A stretch of DNA of 64,000 nucleotides from Mytilus californianus (Eukaryota > Mollusca > Bivalvia > Mytilida > Mytilidae). A model generated the notes under the pieces. The model made no database searches and was not told where the DNA came from. It was given only the letters and a program-made list of their open reading frames with translations. Shown piece after piece: positions 23,765-35,924 of the stretch (within the stretch, counting starts at the first letter, position 1; every line of letters starts with the position of its first letter). Location: contig NW_026262668.1 in the NCBI RefSeq assembly GCF_021869535.1, positions 69,399,558-69,463,557 of the forward strand, read 5' to 3'. A program made the translations under genes and the position numbers.

Positions 23765-24853
23765 AGAGCATTTGCATTATTCACGTATTTGCTTGCGTAT
23801 CCGCATCGACGTATCGTATAACACGTATCCGAAGAAAGGATAAATTAAGTCAAGTTGGTCCCGATGAAGATATTTTATAATGCATATAACATACAATAAC
23901 AAGAATTAATCGTATATTAAAAAGTCACATACATTTAATACTAATAAACCAAATGTTAGATTAAACCAAAAAATTGGTTCTTCGGGCTGCAAGAGCTGCA
24001 CACAAACAAACAACCCTACTTACAGTATCCCTATGATGTCTGTACAAAGTTCCAACAACTCTAAAAAGTTTTTAGCATATGTTTTTAATTTTTAAACTGA
24101 ATAACTGCAAAAAGTAAAGAATTGGGTAAAAGTATATTGAATACAGAAAAACATGTGTAGAATTCACAAATGATGTAATAACAGAATAGCCATTATTTTT
24201 AAAGATAAAGAATACAGAAATGAAGCACGACCTCCATCCCCCAATCAATACCCTTGTGTAGTAAGAACTTCAATTAGCTGGAATTTCGGGGAAAAACGTA
24301 CAAGAAAGGATTTAGACATAAAATGTGGTCGTAAAGCAACAAATATAACTGAATGTGTAGCAATCAGTGACGGATCAAGAATTTTTGAAAAAGGGGGGCG
24401 CTTAACTTTTCGGTTCTATAAGCAGTTTGATAAGGGGGGCCCGGTCCATATTTTGCCAAAAATCCCTGTGTATTTAAAAAAAAAATTAGGTTAGGCGGAC
24501 GGGCCCCTTGGGTCCCTTCTTTACCCACCTCTGGCAATAAACACACTATTATTGATAAATAATGTTCTTGTCAATTTTCGTAGACAAGGTGTGTTCGATT
24601 TGATCGTTGATATTTGTATAGGAAAAAGATACACTTATCACAGTTCTTCAATATGAAGCGTGTATGTTTCTGGTCTTATAAAAAAAAAGAATATTTAGTG
24701 TTTTAACTATATATCATCAACATTTAGTGTATATTTTACCTCTGTTTAGTTTTAATTGAGGTCGGGGCTTAATCATTATTTTATACAAATCTGCCCGATA
24801 CGTATACGTCGATCCGTGCACGTATCCAGATACATGAATAATGCGAATGCTCT
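23765..24853. mobile_element. Second foldback DNA element, ATT target duplication
   Basis: AGAGCATTTGCATTATTCA at 23765 is mirrored by TGAATAATGCGAATGCTCT ending at 24853. The arms continue with CGTATC-rich text. ATT flanks both ends (23762-23764 and 24854-24856). The interior includes a GGGGGGC-rich dispersed repeat near 24363-24540 but no transposase. Confidence 0.75.
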
Positions 24854-25942
24854 ATTTTAAGGTAATATGTGTGCATGTGGTCGTTGATTTAGTATTGGAA
24901 ATGTGGTATTTTTAGATTTTGATTGATATAAAATGGATGGTAGACTTGGAATATCAATTTTTGTATATATATTAAGATGAACTTTTCTGAAATTTTAAAT
25001 TGGCTGTTCTGTGTTTAGTTTTCAATGTGTTTTTTATGGAGTGTGGTTTTCTAGTTTTAATAAACAATTATCACGTGATATTCGTATCACAGACGATTTA
25101 CCATAAAGCTTGCAATGCGAAGCAATAACATATAATTGTAAACAGCAATAAATATTTAGTTTCAGTGAAAATGATGTTGTTCTACTTTGATAGTGTGCGT
25201 TATATACACATGCTTTTAAAATTTTGTTCACTTTACTTGTTGAAAATTAAAACATTTACAAATAGACACGACTCTGGACATGACTAAACTGGTCAACTGT
25301 AACAAGTGTTGTACGACTTTGCCCCCAGCAGAGCTATAGAAAAACAGTAAATTAACGGGTGTTACACGGACACATTTTAGATGATACACGGTCACTTTTT
25401 ACGTGCATGATCAGTGAGTTCACCGGCACTTTAAATTTCAATTAGAATTGAACTTTTTATTTCACCGACATATTTCCTGTCTTTTTTATTAAAATATTTA
25501 CGTTGGCATCAATAACTATATTTTTTTTCAAACAATTTCAGTATGTTACTATTCATATCAGTACACTAAGTGGTTGACCATTTAACTTCAAAAGGGGAGC
25601 TATGGTTTTTTCCTAAAAAAATATTCTGATCCCCAATTTTATGAGAACAAAATATATTGTGGTCAATCATATGACAAAATAATGATCTGATTCCTGATTT
25701 ACCGAATACCGTAATATATAATAGTGCTTATTTCGATAAAAATATTTGGGTGATAGCGTTGAAAAACTAAATCATTTTCTTACTCAGAAAAAAACATACC
25801 CCCTTTTTGAAGCTAAATGGTCGGTCTGTAAATGTGTGTTTTTTTTTAATATGGTCATGATTGTATTCTGAACAATTCTGAAAGTAAAGAAATGCTGGTA
25901 CCGACGTTTATATTTCAATAAAAAAGACAGGAAATATATATA

Positions 25943-27575
25943 CACCTCGCCAAAAGTTAAGCTTTAAGTTAAGTTTTATTTTTTCAGAATTGTTTTAACT
26001 GAATTCATAACTAATCGAAATATCGATAAAATGAACTGAATTTGTGTTTTTATTAGATAACATACAGAATGTTAATTGCCAAGTGAAAGTTTGGACTGTT
26101 TTCATAATTGATCTTTTGCCTATTACATTTTGGGCAAATGGTTGTAAAATGGCAAAAAAAAAAAAGACAAGATAAAGTTTCAACTTATACTGAAGTTATT
26201 GACAAATTTGTTCTGCACTATACACACATTCTAAACTCGAGAGTGACAATTTGTGAACACATTCAAGTACAATTTAGGTCATTAGCGAGTGTAACCTCCA
26301 CGATTCCGGAAAAGTTCATCCACACGTCGTCTCATGCTTTGAACTAAGCTTTGTAATATTCTTACAGGAATTCTTTGCCATTCTTCAATCAAGGCTACTC
26401 GTAATTCATGTAAATTCTGACAAGCTGGAACCCTGTTGTTGATTTTTTCGACCAATATCATCCCAGACATGCTCAATGGGATTCATATCCGGTAACATGG
26501 CTGGCCAAGGAATAGTGTCAATTGCCTCCTGACGTAAATAATCTGAAACAATGCGTGCTCTGTGTGGCCTAGCATTATTGTCCATGAATATTGGTCTAGT
26601 TGCAAGTTTGTGATTGTTAAAATGTGACACACCGATATCCCGGATGATGTTCTCGCGATATTTTTGGCCCGTCATAGTCCCATCCAGAACATAAAGGTCC
26701 ATTTTTCAGTCGAATGAAAAGCATCCCCAAACTGTCAAAGCCCCACCACCAAACGCTGTAGTTCCAAGGATGTGCTGTTCCCTGTATGCTGTAATCCGGG
26801 GACGCCATACACACATGCACCCATCAATATGATGTAGGAGGAATCTGCTCTCGTCAGACCAATGGACTCGACGCCACTGTCTCAAAGTCCAATTGCGGTG
26901 ACCACGTGACAAATGATGTCGAGTTTGACGATGCCTACAAGTCAGCAATGGTCTTTTGACAGGCCTACGGGCAAGTTAATGGGCACAATTTAGTCTGCGG
27001 TTAACAGTTCGTAGACTCTCAAGACCGTGTATTCCCTAGTTGTCGCGTAAGCGGCGAGCAGTAGTGAATGGATGTCGACGAGCTGACTGTGAAAGAACCC
27101 CGTCATCTCTTGCAGATTTGCGTGGCCTACCAGAACTTTCGCGCTCATCAACGGTCATACTATCTTTATGGCGCTTTAATAACCTCGAAATGACACTGTA
27201 TGCAACCCCAAATTGAACAGCTATTCACGCAGACTCAAACCAGTAGTGCGCATACCAATGACTTGCCATTTCTGTTCAATTGTAACTTATGTACAGGCAT
27301 CTTCCAAAACAGAATATTTATCGTATACACTGACAAAACAGCAAGTGAATCACCTTACATTTTATTGCACGAAACTTGCAAGGAAAAAACTTGTATGTAG
27401 TTTTAGAAAACCTTTTTTTTTTTAGAATCCTAGGAATAAAATCTATAACTGAATTCTTACCTGTCGATTAACAATAGATTAACGAAACATATGGAAACAA
27501 AGCAGTATCAAATTTGATTTTAAAACAAAAAATAGAAGCAAAAACATGCAGATGTTGCTTAATTTTGGCGAGGTG
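25943..27575 (-). mobile_element. Tc1/mariner-like transposon, decayed
   Basis: The terminal inverted repeats begin CACCTCGCCAAAA at 25943 and end TTTTGGCGAGGTG at 27575. TA flanks both ends (25941-25942 and 27576-27577), the diagnostic target site. Length is 1.63 kb, normal for the superfamily. The minus strand encodes the broken transposase listed separately. Confidence 0.9.
26282..27320 (-). pseudogene. Tc1-like transposase, multiple lesions
   Basis: Reading the minus strand: a helix-turn-helix region (AVQFGVAYSVISRLLKRH, then GRPRKS), the DDE segment with VHWSDESRF (first Asp), FMDNNARPHRARIV (second Asp) and LPDMNPIEHVWDDIGR (third acidic position), and a C-terminal part ending at the stop at 26282. 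The sense passes through at least two frames (26706-26948, 26406-26702, 26282-26476), and stop codons interrupt the N-terminal part near 27027 and 27225. The catalytic triad is still recognisable. The protein would have cut and pasted the flanking element but cannot be made as one chain. Confidence 0.85.
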
Positions 27576-28227
27576 TATATAAAAAAAAATATAATCGAAT
27601 CAAAAGATAAAATCCCTATCAACTCACCAATGCACGATTGATCCTATAGATAAAATGTGTCCGTGTAATACATGTTCAAATAGGCAGCAAATCTTGAAAA
27701 AAAATCATTCAACTTATGTCACCAATTTTGGACGGTAAGCTGCGATTGGATCATATTGTGACACGTGTTTAATCCTGACCAACACTATTAGAGACATATA
27801 TATATAAAAACCTATAAGCATGATTAAAAAAGAAATCAAAAATATGTGCCTATATATATCTAATAACAAGACAAAATCCATTTATTCATAACATTTCATT
27901 TACTGATGAAATAGGAAATTCATTCTTTCTATACATTTATATTGTTATTTAATTCATATATTTGGGAGCAAACGTACGGTTTTTATTATTTTTTAATGGG
28001 GGAATGGGGGAATGGAATGGCACATCCTGCATGTTTTCAACAAAAAAGGATCAAGCCTGTTAATTTTAAATTTATTTACCACCCCCCCCCCCCTTTTTCC
28101 GTTTTCCCCCAAATAAAAATCAAATGCTTGCTTACCTCTGAAATCTTTTTTCATACATTACTTACTTGCGAAGTTGCAAGAACTCTCGGCTGAAGGAAAG
28201 TGAAAAAAAGTTTGTTTAAACTGTAAC

Positions 28228-28822
28228 TTACATTAAGGATTATGTACCCTTGTGTTGATTCAATGCTAAACATAAGGAAATTTTATAGAAAATCCACAGC
28301 CTTTCCGCTTGTACTCTCATATTTGACAATTAGATGCTTGATAGATACAGGATTATTGCATGCAGTGCTGGCAATAATTCCTTTAAAACAAGTTTATAAA
28401 TTCAGATATTGGTTAAAACAAATAAAAATATGGACCAATTCAAGTACACCTTTTAGGTTGCGCTCGACTTAAGTGACCCAGCACGAGGTGTTTTGGAATT
28501 TAAAGGTTGTTTAGAACTTTTTGTAAACAATAAACGCTAGCTGATCATAGAAAAACAAGTGAGTAATTTATGTTTAAAATTTTATAACAAAAATCTCTGT
28601 ATTAAAGCCTGTCGATTTTCTACAAAAATCTTGGTTTAATTTTCACCAAATGCTCTTTTTCTACTAAATGCAATAAAACTATAGATAATAATGCTTTACA
28701 CGAAGTTTCCCCTTGACATATGTACAAAATGGTCCATCTCTTTTATTCATTATCTTTGCTGTTTTGATACTATTGCAGATTGAAAATTTCGTAATTGACA
28801 GGACACAGAAGGAGTCATAAAC
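28228..28822 (+). repeat. 600-bp dispersed repeat, copy 2
   Basis: Full-length match to 20209-20806, starting ATTAAGGATTATGTACCC and ending GGAGTCATAAACC. Unlike copy 1 it is not enclosed in the CGTATC foldback ends, so the repeat moves or is duplicated independently of that element. Confidence 0.85.
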
Positions 28823-28919
28823 CTTAACTGGTATATGACCATTAAGTTTCTAAATCTGTTTAATTTTGCTACCTCTTCTAAATGCAAAATGTACTACATC
28901 TTTCTTGAAACGTCGTACA

Positions 28920-29102
28920 AGTCAGATACAAAACAAAGGTAACAAAAAAAAAAAAAGAAAAACAGGCCGGTAACAAACTGTCGTATAGTTTTTCTGCACT
29001 CAGGTCAATCGCCTCAGACCTTGACCTGACTACTCGTGCAGAAAAACTATCCGGCAACGGTTGTTACCGGCCTGTTTCTGTGTTACCTTTGTATTGTATC
29101 TA
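28920..29102. repeat. Inverted repeat, about 85-bp arms
   Basis: AGATACAAAACAAAGGTAAC near 28922 is mirrored by GTTACCTTTGTATTGTATCT near 29082. Inner words AACAGGCCGGTAACAA and TAGTTTTTCTGCAC are also mirrored. The loop, near 29011-29020, is short. A MITE-like foldback. Confidence 0.85.
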
Positions 29103-32100
29103 ATACATAATGTACAGGTTATTATGTCAACATAACCCGTAACAGTGTAATAATAACCTTTAAACTGGGTGCACTCGTTTAATTATTCTAGTATAAATTT
29201 TATTGTGAACATATTTAATTTATGGATAGATACTGAAACACAAATTAAAAAATCCGTGATCCGTCCATTCGTTTTTCAAATCAATAGAACAGCTGCATTT
29301 ATCAGGTCGGGCACATTTCCTTATACGAACATGTATTATTTAGCATACTTATGCCCCGTCAATGCATGTATTAGTGTTTGTTTACAAATAAAGCATTTTT
29401 TTTTATTTTGGCGATTGACCAATCCACTGAATGATTTCCAATGCATGATGGACTACTTGTCTATAACTGACACACTACTCAAGTTAATTTTTCACTTATT
29501 GACAGAAATGAATTTTTCTTACTTTTTTCTCTCGATTACTTGGTGATATCACCTCTGAATATACTAATTCTTTCGAAAGAAACTTTTTGCTGTGAGTATA
29601 TAAATATATTCAAAACAAATTCCTATAAACTTTCATGCAAACAAAATCTATTTTATAAATGGACATGTGTAAAATAGTAATTATGTATATCCCCATTGAG
29701 AGGCCCCTGGCATACTGAAATTGGGTGAATTCTTTGTTGTCGACAGCCAGTGAACGTGTCGACAGCCAGTGAACGACACGATATCATTTAAATATCAGGT
29801 GTCCATGTCCACACTGTTATGAAATTCATTCTATTTAAGCCTCTTCTGGACAGTATTTCTTTAGATTGAGGAAAACTTTCGTACTGGTAAGTTGTTACAG
29901 TACTTTAAATTTCTTTTTATTCGTTTTCAATGTTTGACTTAAATATTTATTTCTTTACATTTGATATATGTTTCGGTTTTTAGAGTCAAAAAATCTAAAT
30001 TCATAATTTACGTTTCCGTTCAAAAAAAAAGAAAATAGAAGGGATTGTACACTAGCTAGATATTTTATGTTTTTGCCTTTCGGGTTTATAAAGGGACGGA
30101 GTACATTTTGGTAGCTGAAGAAGATGGTTAATCCGAGAGGGATATTTTAGAGTAACGGTCGTCACTCTTCGGAATTGTTCGAGCCTTACTCTGCAGTCAG
30201 GATTCTACTTCGTCAAAATTATCTCCCCATTACGCCAGCTAATTTTTACAATCGTAAAAATGGAAGCCATTGTAGGTATGACGCGCTGCCAATTTAGCTC
30301 TTGAAAACCGACAAATTTATCGACATAGCACCATTACGATCCTTATATGACAGTTGTATTTCAAAAGACAAAGGTATCTACTAGCTATTGAGCATCATTT
30401 AATGTACTTTTTGGATTTAGTCAACTTAAAACTATTGTGAACGATTGTCAGGTGGAATTTTTGAAAGTTCAAAAAAATTAAAAAAAAATGTAATTAAATA
30501 TTTCGTGGAAGGGCAGACTAAAACTTTTCGGAGGTTGAAAACTAATAAACATAGATAACACACACAAAAAATGAAGTTTTTTTGAAGTTATGCATTTTCA
30601 GATCCACTTGTAAAGTCTGTCGTCAAGTACTTTTAGTAAAAATTTGTTATTCGAACACACCTACTCTGTTGTTATGACTAATTAGAAAGGTATTTCACTG
30701 GACCCATATATTTCATTTTTTAGTACTGTGAATTTTTAATGTTATTAAATCAACCTGTAGCCTGAATATATAAAAATAATAGAATCTTAAGCGAGATGAT
30801 GTATCAAATATGTTTGCTTTATACGTTTTCAAGACAGAATAGTCAACTCAAACACGCCCGAACATAAAAAGGTGCACTCGACTTTCTCTTCGATGAAATT
30901 ATTGCCCATTTTTAGTTTTTTTTTCCAAAAAACTGTCGCCAGGGGCAGAGGTGCAAATTAATGCTTTAAAAAGATCAATCTATTATCTTTCTGTGGAATT
31001 TTTTTTCGGCGGAATGTATGCTTATGCACAAAAACGATCCAATTGTATTTGCACCTACCACAATCGACTGTTATATGAAAATTTGTCTATAATTTAAAAG
31101 TTCACAAATATCTGGAAGCTCCATACTATAATTTAAGTAAAAGACGTATATATAAGATGCATAAAATTCTAAATTATGCATCTTTATTAAACTTTTAAAG
31201 TCCATAGAAACAGATGTAAACAATTCAAATATACCAATTTGGCTTTTTCACCTTCTCTAACAAAGAGCTCCATTTCTTTTGTTTTATTTCAACTGGGTAT
31301 CCGCCTGTCTGGAATTGAATTTTGTATTATCGCATGTTTTTTTTTAATGACTTGAACAAGTCAATGCTACTGAATAATGTGTTTCAATTATTGCTCTGGT
31401 TGGACCGAGAATTAAACGGGAATAGATATAATGCGATGTTGTTTTTTTTACTGGACTGACTTTGGTCCCTGGTACATGGAATTACGAGGTTCATGTTCTA
31501 GTCTATCAAAGTCGGTGGGAACCAGTGAGTATATTTATTTTATCTCGGAAGGTGGGACGTCACGAACTTGATTGATTGAGGTTAGTTTTTGTTAAGGATG
31601 ACTATTGTACAGTTCTTAATATTTTAAGTCATCGATCACGTTTAAAATTCTAATGGGTGAATCTATTTATTTTAATCAATTGGATAGCACTAACGTCAAA
31701 CACTTTCCTTGTACTTGGTTAAATTATTATGGGTATTTTTTTTTCACTGCAAATGCGTCGCCCCGTCTTATCCTATAAGGTGAGGTTCGTAAATGTTTTG
31801 AAATTTTAGGATTAAAATTTCCTATGGAGATACCGCGATATTTGTGTATTATTGTCTATCTATCAAATATGAAACTGTTTTATGAATCTAGGTTATTTGT
31901 TAAATGAGCGAATACATTGCGTGGCGCTATCGTCACCTCTTGTCATTTATAGGTTTCTGACACCTGTCATCAGTTGAATTTATTGGTTCTTGGTATTGTC
32001 AGTATGCTGTCCGAAGACCTGGAGCGAAAGCACAGGCCGAACCCTCTCTACCAGTAACGTAAACGGTTGATCTAGCGGGGTATTATTTTATGAGACAAAA

Positions 32101-32150
32101 TATGAACGGAATATCCGTTTACATAGAAAAACCCGTTTACGTTGCAATAT
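29103..32150. other. No supported gene
   Basis: AT-rich sequence without a recognised domain on either strand. A small direct duplication of GTCGACAGCCAGTGAACG lies near 29737-29775. A plus-strand open frame at 29169-29546 is hydrophobic but has no family motif or splice context. Confidence 0.4.
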
Positions 32151-32157
32151 GGTTGAA

Positions 32158-32178
32158 CCCCCCCCCCCCCCCCCCCTT
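32158..32178 (+). repeat. Poly-C run
   Basis: An uninterrupted run of about 19 C. A similar run of 13 C lies near 28082. Length is likely unstable. Confidence 0.9.
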
Positions 32179-32485
32179 TTAAAAATGGCTGGATTCGCAA
32201 CTGGCAATGACTAAGTGGAATGTATTGAAATATTGCTTTTGTTTAATTAGTATATATCATCTGGTGTGATGCATTTGAATACTAAGTAGTACAAATTGGT
32301 GGGTGCGAGACCACTCGGCCCGGAGACTACTCGGACCATCTACAAAAAAGACATCTCGGACTGTCTTTGAAGACAACTCGGACTAACAATCGGTCAACTA
32401 GGACCGTCTATAAAGTCAATTGTGACCATATATAAGTCAACTTATAATGTCAACTCAGACAATTTATAATATTAGAGTTTTTACC

Positions 32486-32613
32486 TCACCTGGTCAAATC
32501 GGCATCTAGTCAAATCGACACATATTTAAAGTCATTTCGGCATTTGGTTATTCAACTGGCACCTAATTTTATTTTTATCATTTTCTTTCCTTTTTATTTG
32601 AGAATAGTTTTTC

Positions 32614-32649
<36 letters not shown>

Positions 32650-32832
32650 TCTAAATTGAAAACAACGTTCAAACCTATGATTGCGTTGGATAAAAACCGC
32701 AATTTTTATACGTGTGCATGTAAAACAAATTTCTTGGTAGAGGGGTCTAAATACAGCACAAACAACAATTTCCAAAAGACCAAAAAAAGTGAAAAAGTCA
32801 ATTTTAACAATATGCATTTGACTAACAGGTCG

Positions 32833-32875
<43 letters not shown>

Positions 32876-33501
32876 ACTTACAATTTCAGAGGTTCAGCAC
32901 ATGTAATTAAGCAGTAAGAATACATAATAAACAATAATCAGTTGGCTTTCAAATTCTGTTTGAAGTTTTCTCAATACTCTATTAATAATGTTTTGATTGG
33001 TTATCACATTAAAGACTTTATATGAACTTATATCAATTACAAACAATAACCCATTTGTTGTTTTAATCCACAGATGAGGATACAAACTAATTTAATTATT
33101 GTAATTTAAAAAAAAATTGGCATTTCCTGTCTACTTGTATAAAATGAATAACGTTGGCACCAATCTTGTAGCCCATGTTTACTAGTAAATGTGTAGCTGT
33201 CATGAAATAGAGGTTCCTTTATGATATAAGTTCCAATAGAAACAGTTATTATGGCCCCATTGTTTATAACAAATTTTCATTGGAACTTCTGTTACGCGCA
33301 ACAAATATACGTTGACACATCGAGTGAAAATATTTAAATTAATTATCTTCAAAAGTTTACTTGCAAAACATAATTTTAATTTTGGGTGCCGAAATAACTA
33401 CCTCGGGTGCCGAATTAACCAGGTCCCCATTTGACTAGGTGTCGAATTGACTATAACATGATAAAGGGTGCCGATTTAACCAGGTGCCGAAGTGACTAGA
33501 A
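32486..33501. mobile_element. Inner foldback with repeated CACCTGGTCAAATCGGCA motifs
   Basis: The left arm (32486-32570) carries CACCTGGTCAAATCGGCATC, TAGTCAAATCGACAC and TCATTTCGGCA. The right arm (33390-33501) carries the inverse words TGCCGATTTAACCAGGTG, CATTTGACTAGGTGTCGA and GGGTGCCGAA. It sits within the 32305-33856 element and encloses the isolated satellite copy. Confidence 0.6.
32616..32870 (-). repeat. Isolated satellite segment flanked by (TA)n
   Basis: 32646-32840 is the reverse complement of about 195 bp of the 539-bp satellite unit (for example AACAACGTTCAAACCTATGA and GGTCTAAATACAGCACAAAC). It is bounded on both sides by (AT)n runs, at about 32616-32645 and 32838-32870. This suggests transposition or capture at a TA microsatellite and not loss from an array. 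Confidence 0.8.
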
Positions 33502-33918
33502 TTTATATAGACGGTCCGAGTTTAAAATAGTAAATAAAGAATTCATCAAACAAATAAAACACATTCAACATTGACTTTTTTATTCGATTAAGTTTTATAA
33601 TAAATTGATAAAGATGGGTAAAAATTTGAATTCACATTAAACAAATTTGAATTTTTGTATTATGTTTTTTCAAATTCAGCAACATGTAAATGATACTGTC
33701 ATGCAAAATATATCATTTAATAATTTAAAATCATTTCAACAGTTTAAATCCTTTTTGAATACTGTGTCTAAGTTGTAATTATAGACGGTCCGAGTTGATT
33801 TATTAGTCGGTCCAATTTGTCTCGGTCCGAGTTGTCCCCGGGCCGAGTTGTCCTGCATTCAAATAGGTGTGGTTTTTGAAGGACAGTCCTTTATAAATGT
33901 TCAGCTTGTTGTATGAAC

Positions 33919-34175
33919 AAGGAATTATTTTAATATGGAATAACTTTGAATTCTGGAAAATTTATAAGCAATGTATGATGAAATCTAACCCAACTAAATA
34001 GGGTTAGCCATGTACGCATGGCTAAGGGGTGTTAGTTAGTTTATACTGAAATATCAGTGGAAGTAAAATTAACCATGACTAACCCTATTTAGTTGGGTAA
34101 GTTTTCATCATTCATTTCTCATTAATTTTTCTAGAATTAAAAATTATTCCAGATTCAAATAATTCCTTGTTATAC
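33919..34175. repeat. MITE-like inverted repeat, about 100-bp arms
   Basis: ACAAGGAATTATTTTAATATGG near 33918 and CCCAACTAAATAGGGTTAG near 33990 are mirrored by CTAACCCTATTTAGTTGGG near 34079 and TAATTCCTTGTTAT near 34160. The spacer is about 55 bp. Confidence 0.85.
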
Positions 34176-34254
34176 ACAAATACGCATAGTTGTACAAAAC
34201 ATGTATATAAAAGCTTTATACATGCATTGCATACGTTTATTTGAAACAACATAC

Positions 34255-34545
34255 CATTCTATATGTGCCTGTCCCAAGTCAAGAGCCTGTAGTTCACTGG
34301 TTGTCGTTGGTTCATGTCTGTCAAATTTGTTTTTCGTAAATTGTTTTGTTAAAAATTAGGCCGTTAGTTTTCTCAATTGAATTGTTTCATATTTTTCATG
34401 TCAGGGCTTTTTATAGCCGACTAAACGGTATGGGTTTTCTCGTTGTTGAAGGCTGTACGGTTGCCTATAATTACATATATCCATTCCTTTGAACTTTGGT
34501 GGATAGTTGTCTCATTGGTTCCTTATTTTTATAATGCATTAATTG
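34255..34545 (+). repeat. Common dispersed repeat A, copy 3
   Basis: Carries TGTGCCTGTCCCAAGTCAAG, TTGAAGGCTGTACGGTTGCC and GGATAGTTGTCTCATTGG. Confidence 0.8.
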
Positions 34546-35924
34546 TCACTTACATCAAACACGGATGTCTACCTGTTCAAAGCTGTTGTACTATTTCATG
34601 CTCACTAGGATTTTTATTTGAGCAGACTACACGAAGTTGTAGGTTTTGCTATTGGTTAACCATTTTTTTACTGGAAATGTTGTGAAAAGATTCAAACAAG
34701 GTGTCTCAGAACAAATTGGGAAGCAAAGTAGGGTAATAAAAGAACTAGGATATGAGATATATATATTAAACATGAAGCACCAAAACTGTGTAAATTTCTG
34801 ATCGCTCGCTTGCATAAAATGCTTTTCATAGATTTTATTTTGTTAATATTTCAAAAATAATATCGCTTGCTAGTAAAAAAAACTTTCGCCTGCCAAAAAT
34901 CAAACTTCGAAAAAAAAAAATGATCACATAATATTAATGGTACAAATTTTACTGCTCCAGTAATTAAATATCAACTTATTTTGAATTTTTTGTTTGCTTC
35001 AAATTCAACTTTTAGTCAGTTTCAATCATAAATTCTATCAAACTGATAAGTGTTGTAACTCATTAATGGAAATTCTTTGTTTTTATTTGAACTGCAAGTA
35101 GGCCTGAACAACATTTGATTCATTGGACTACGAGTCAAACAAACCAAGATAATAGATAATACCTGACTCAGAACATGATTTACATTACTTTTTCACAATG
35201 ATGAAACATGTACAATTTCTTTGATCGAAAACACTTTGCTGTATTCGAACGTTAGAAAGAAATGTTCAACTAAGACCCTTTGAAATAGGTCAACATGTTT
35301 ATGAGTTTTATATAGTTGTTTTTTGTTAAAAGTCAGCGAATAAAAATCTTGCTGCTATAATGCCCTGTGGTAAGAGGTACCTTCATGTCTCTGGGCATAT
35401 AAATCTAAAAAAAGATTACCCAAACACCATTTAAATTGTTGTTTTCATAGGTACCGAGTTAAATATTTATCGCTCCCTTTAAATGAAGCTATCATGGCGA
35501 TATTTGTAACCTTTATACATTTTTTCTGATCTTTCTTTATTGTTTCAACTTTTGAGTATACTCTCATTTTGTAAAAAGAAAGGAACGTACACAACCAAGA
35601 AATAACTATCTATTCTAACAGATTAATATAGAAATTGATGTAAAGAATATTTTTTAACTTCGTCCGTTGCTTCTCTGTATGCACAATATTTCAACAAAGA
35701 AAATACGGACAGAAAACTGCATTACGTCAACAGTTTCCTTCATTCTCGTAAATAAAGCGCATAGTAGGACTTTTAAAAAATACAATGCATGACGCCATAA
35801 CATTGACAATCTTTCTAAAATAAATAATATTTTTCTTCATTTTAAGCTTTTCCCAATAATTTGAAAATTTCTCAAACAGTTTATTTTCTGGCCTCTTTGC
35901 CTCTTTGCCTTTCAGTTTAGAAAT

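Larger units (their letters stand above)
25350..27680. mobile_element. Outer inverted-repeat element enclosing a Tc1 copy
   Basis: GTTACACGGACACATTTTAGAT near 25358 is mirrored by AAAATGTGTCCGTGTAATACA near 27652, and weaker similarity continues inward (GTGCATGATCAGTGAGTT against AACTCACCAATGCACGAT). The pair encloses the Tc1-like element, suggesting nested insertion. Element class unknown. Confidence 0.5.
32305..33856. mobile_element. Foldback element with repeated ACTCGGACC motifs
   Basis: The left end (GAGACCACTCGGCCCGGAGA, ACTACTCGGACC, CATCTCGGACTG) is mirrored by the right end (TCGGTCCGAGTTGTCC, CGGGCCGAGTTGTCC). Each arm holds four or more copies of an ACAACTCGGACC-like word and a copy of GACCGTCTATA. 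No coding interior. A second, different inverted pair is nested inside. Confidence 0.65.

Noticed and set aside
29169..29546. 125-codon plus-strand frame as a membrane protein
   Set aside because: Hydrophobic composition follows from T-rich sequence; no motif, homologue or splice signal.
32617..32910. Open frames on both strands with Tyr-Ile repeats at the ends
   Set aside because: They are translations of (TA)n microsatellite and a satellite segment.
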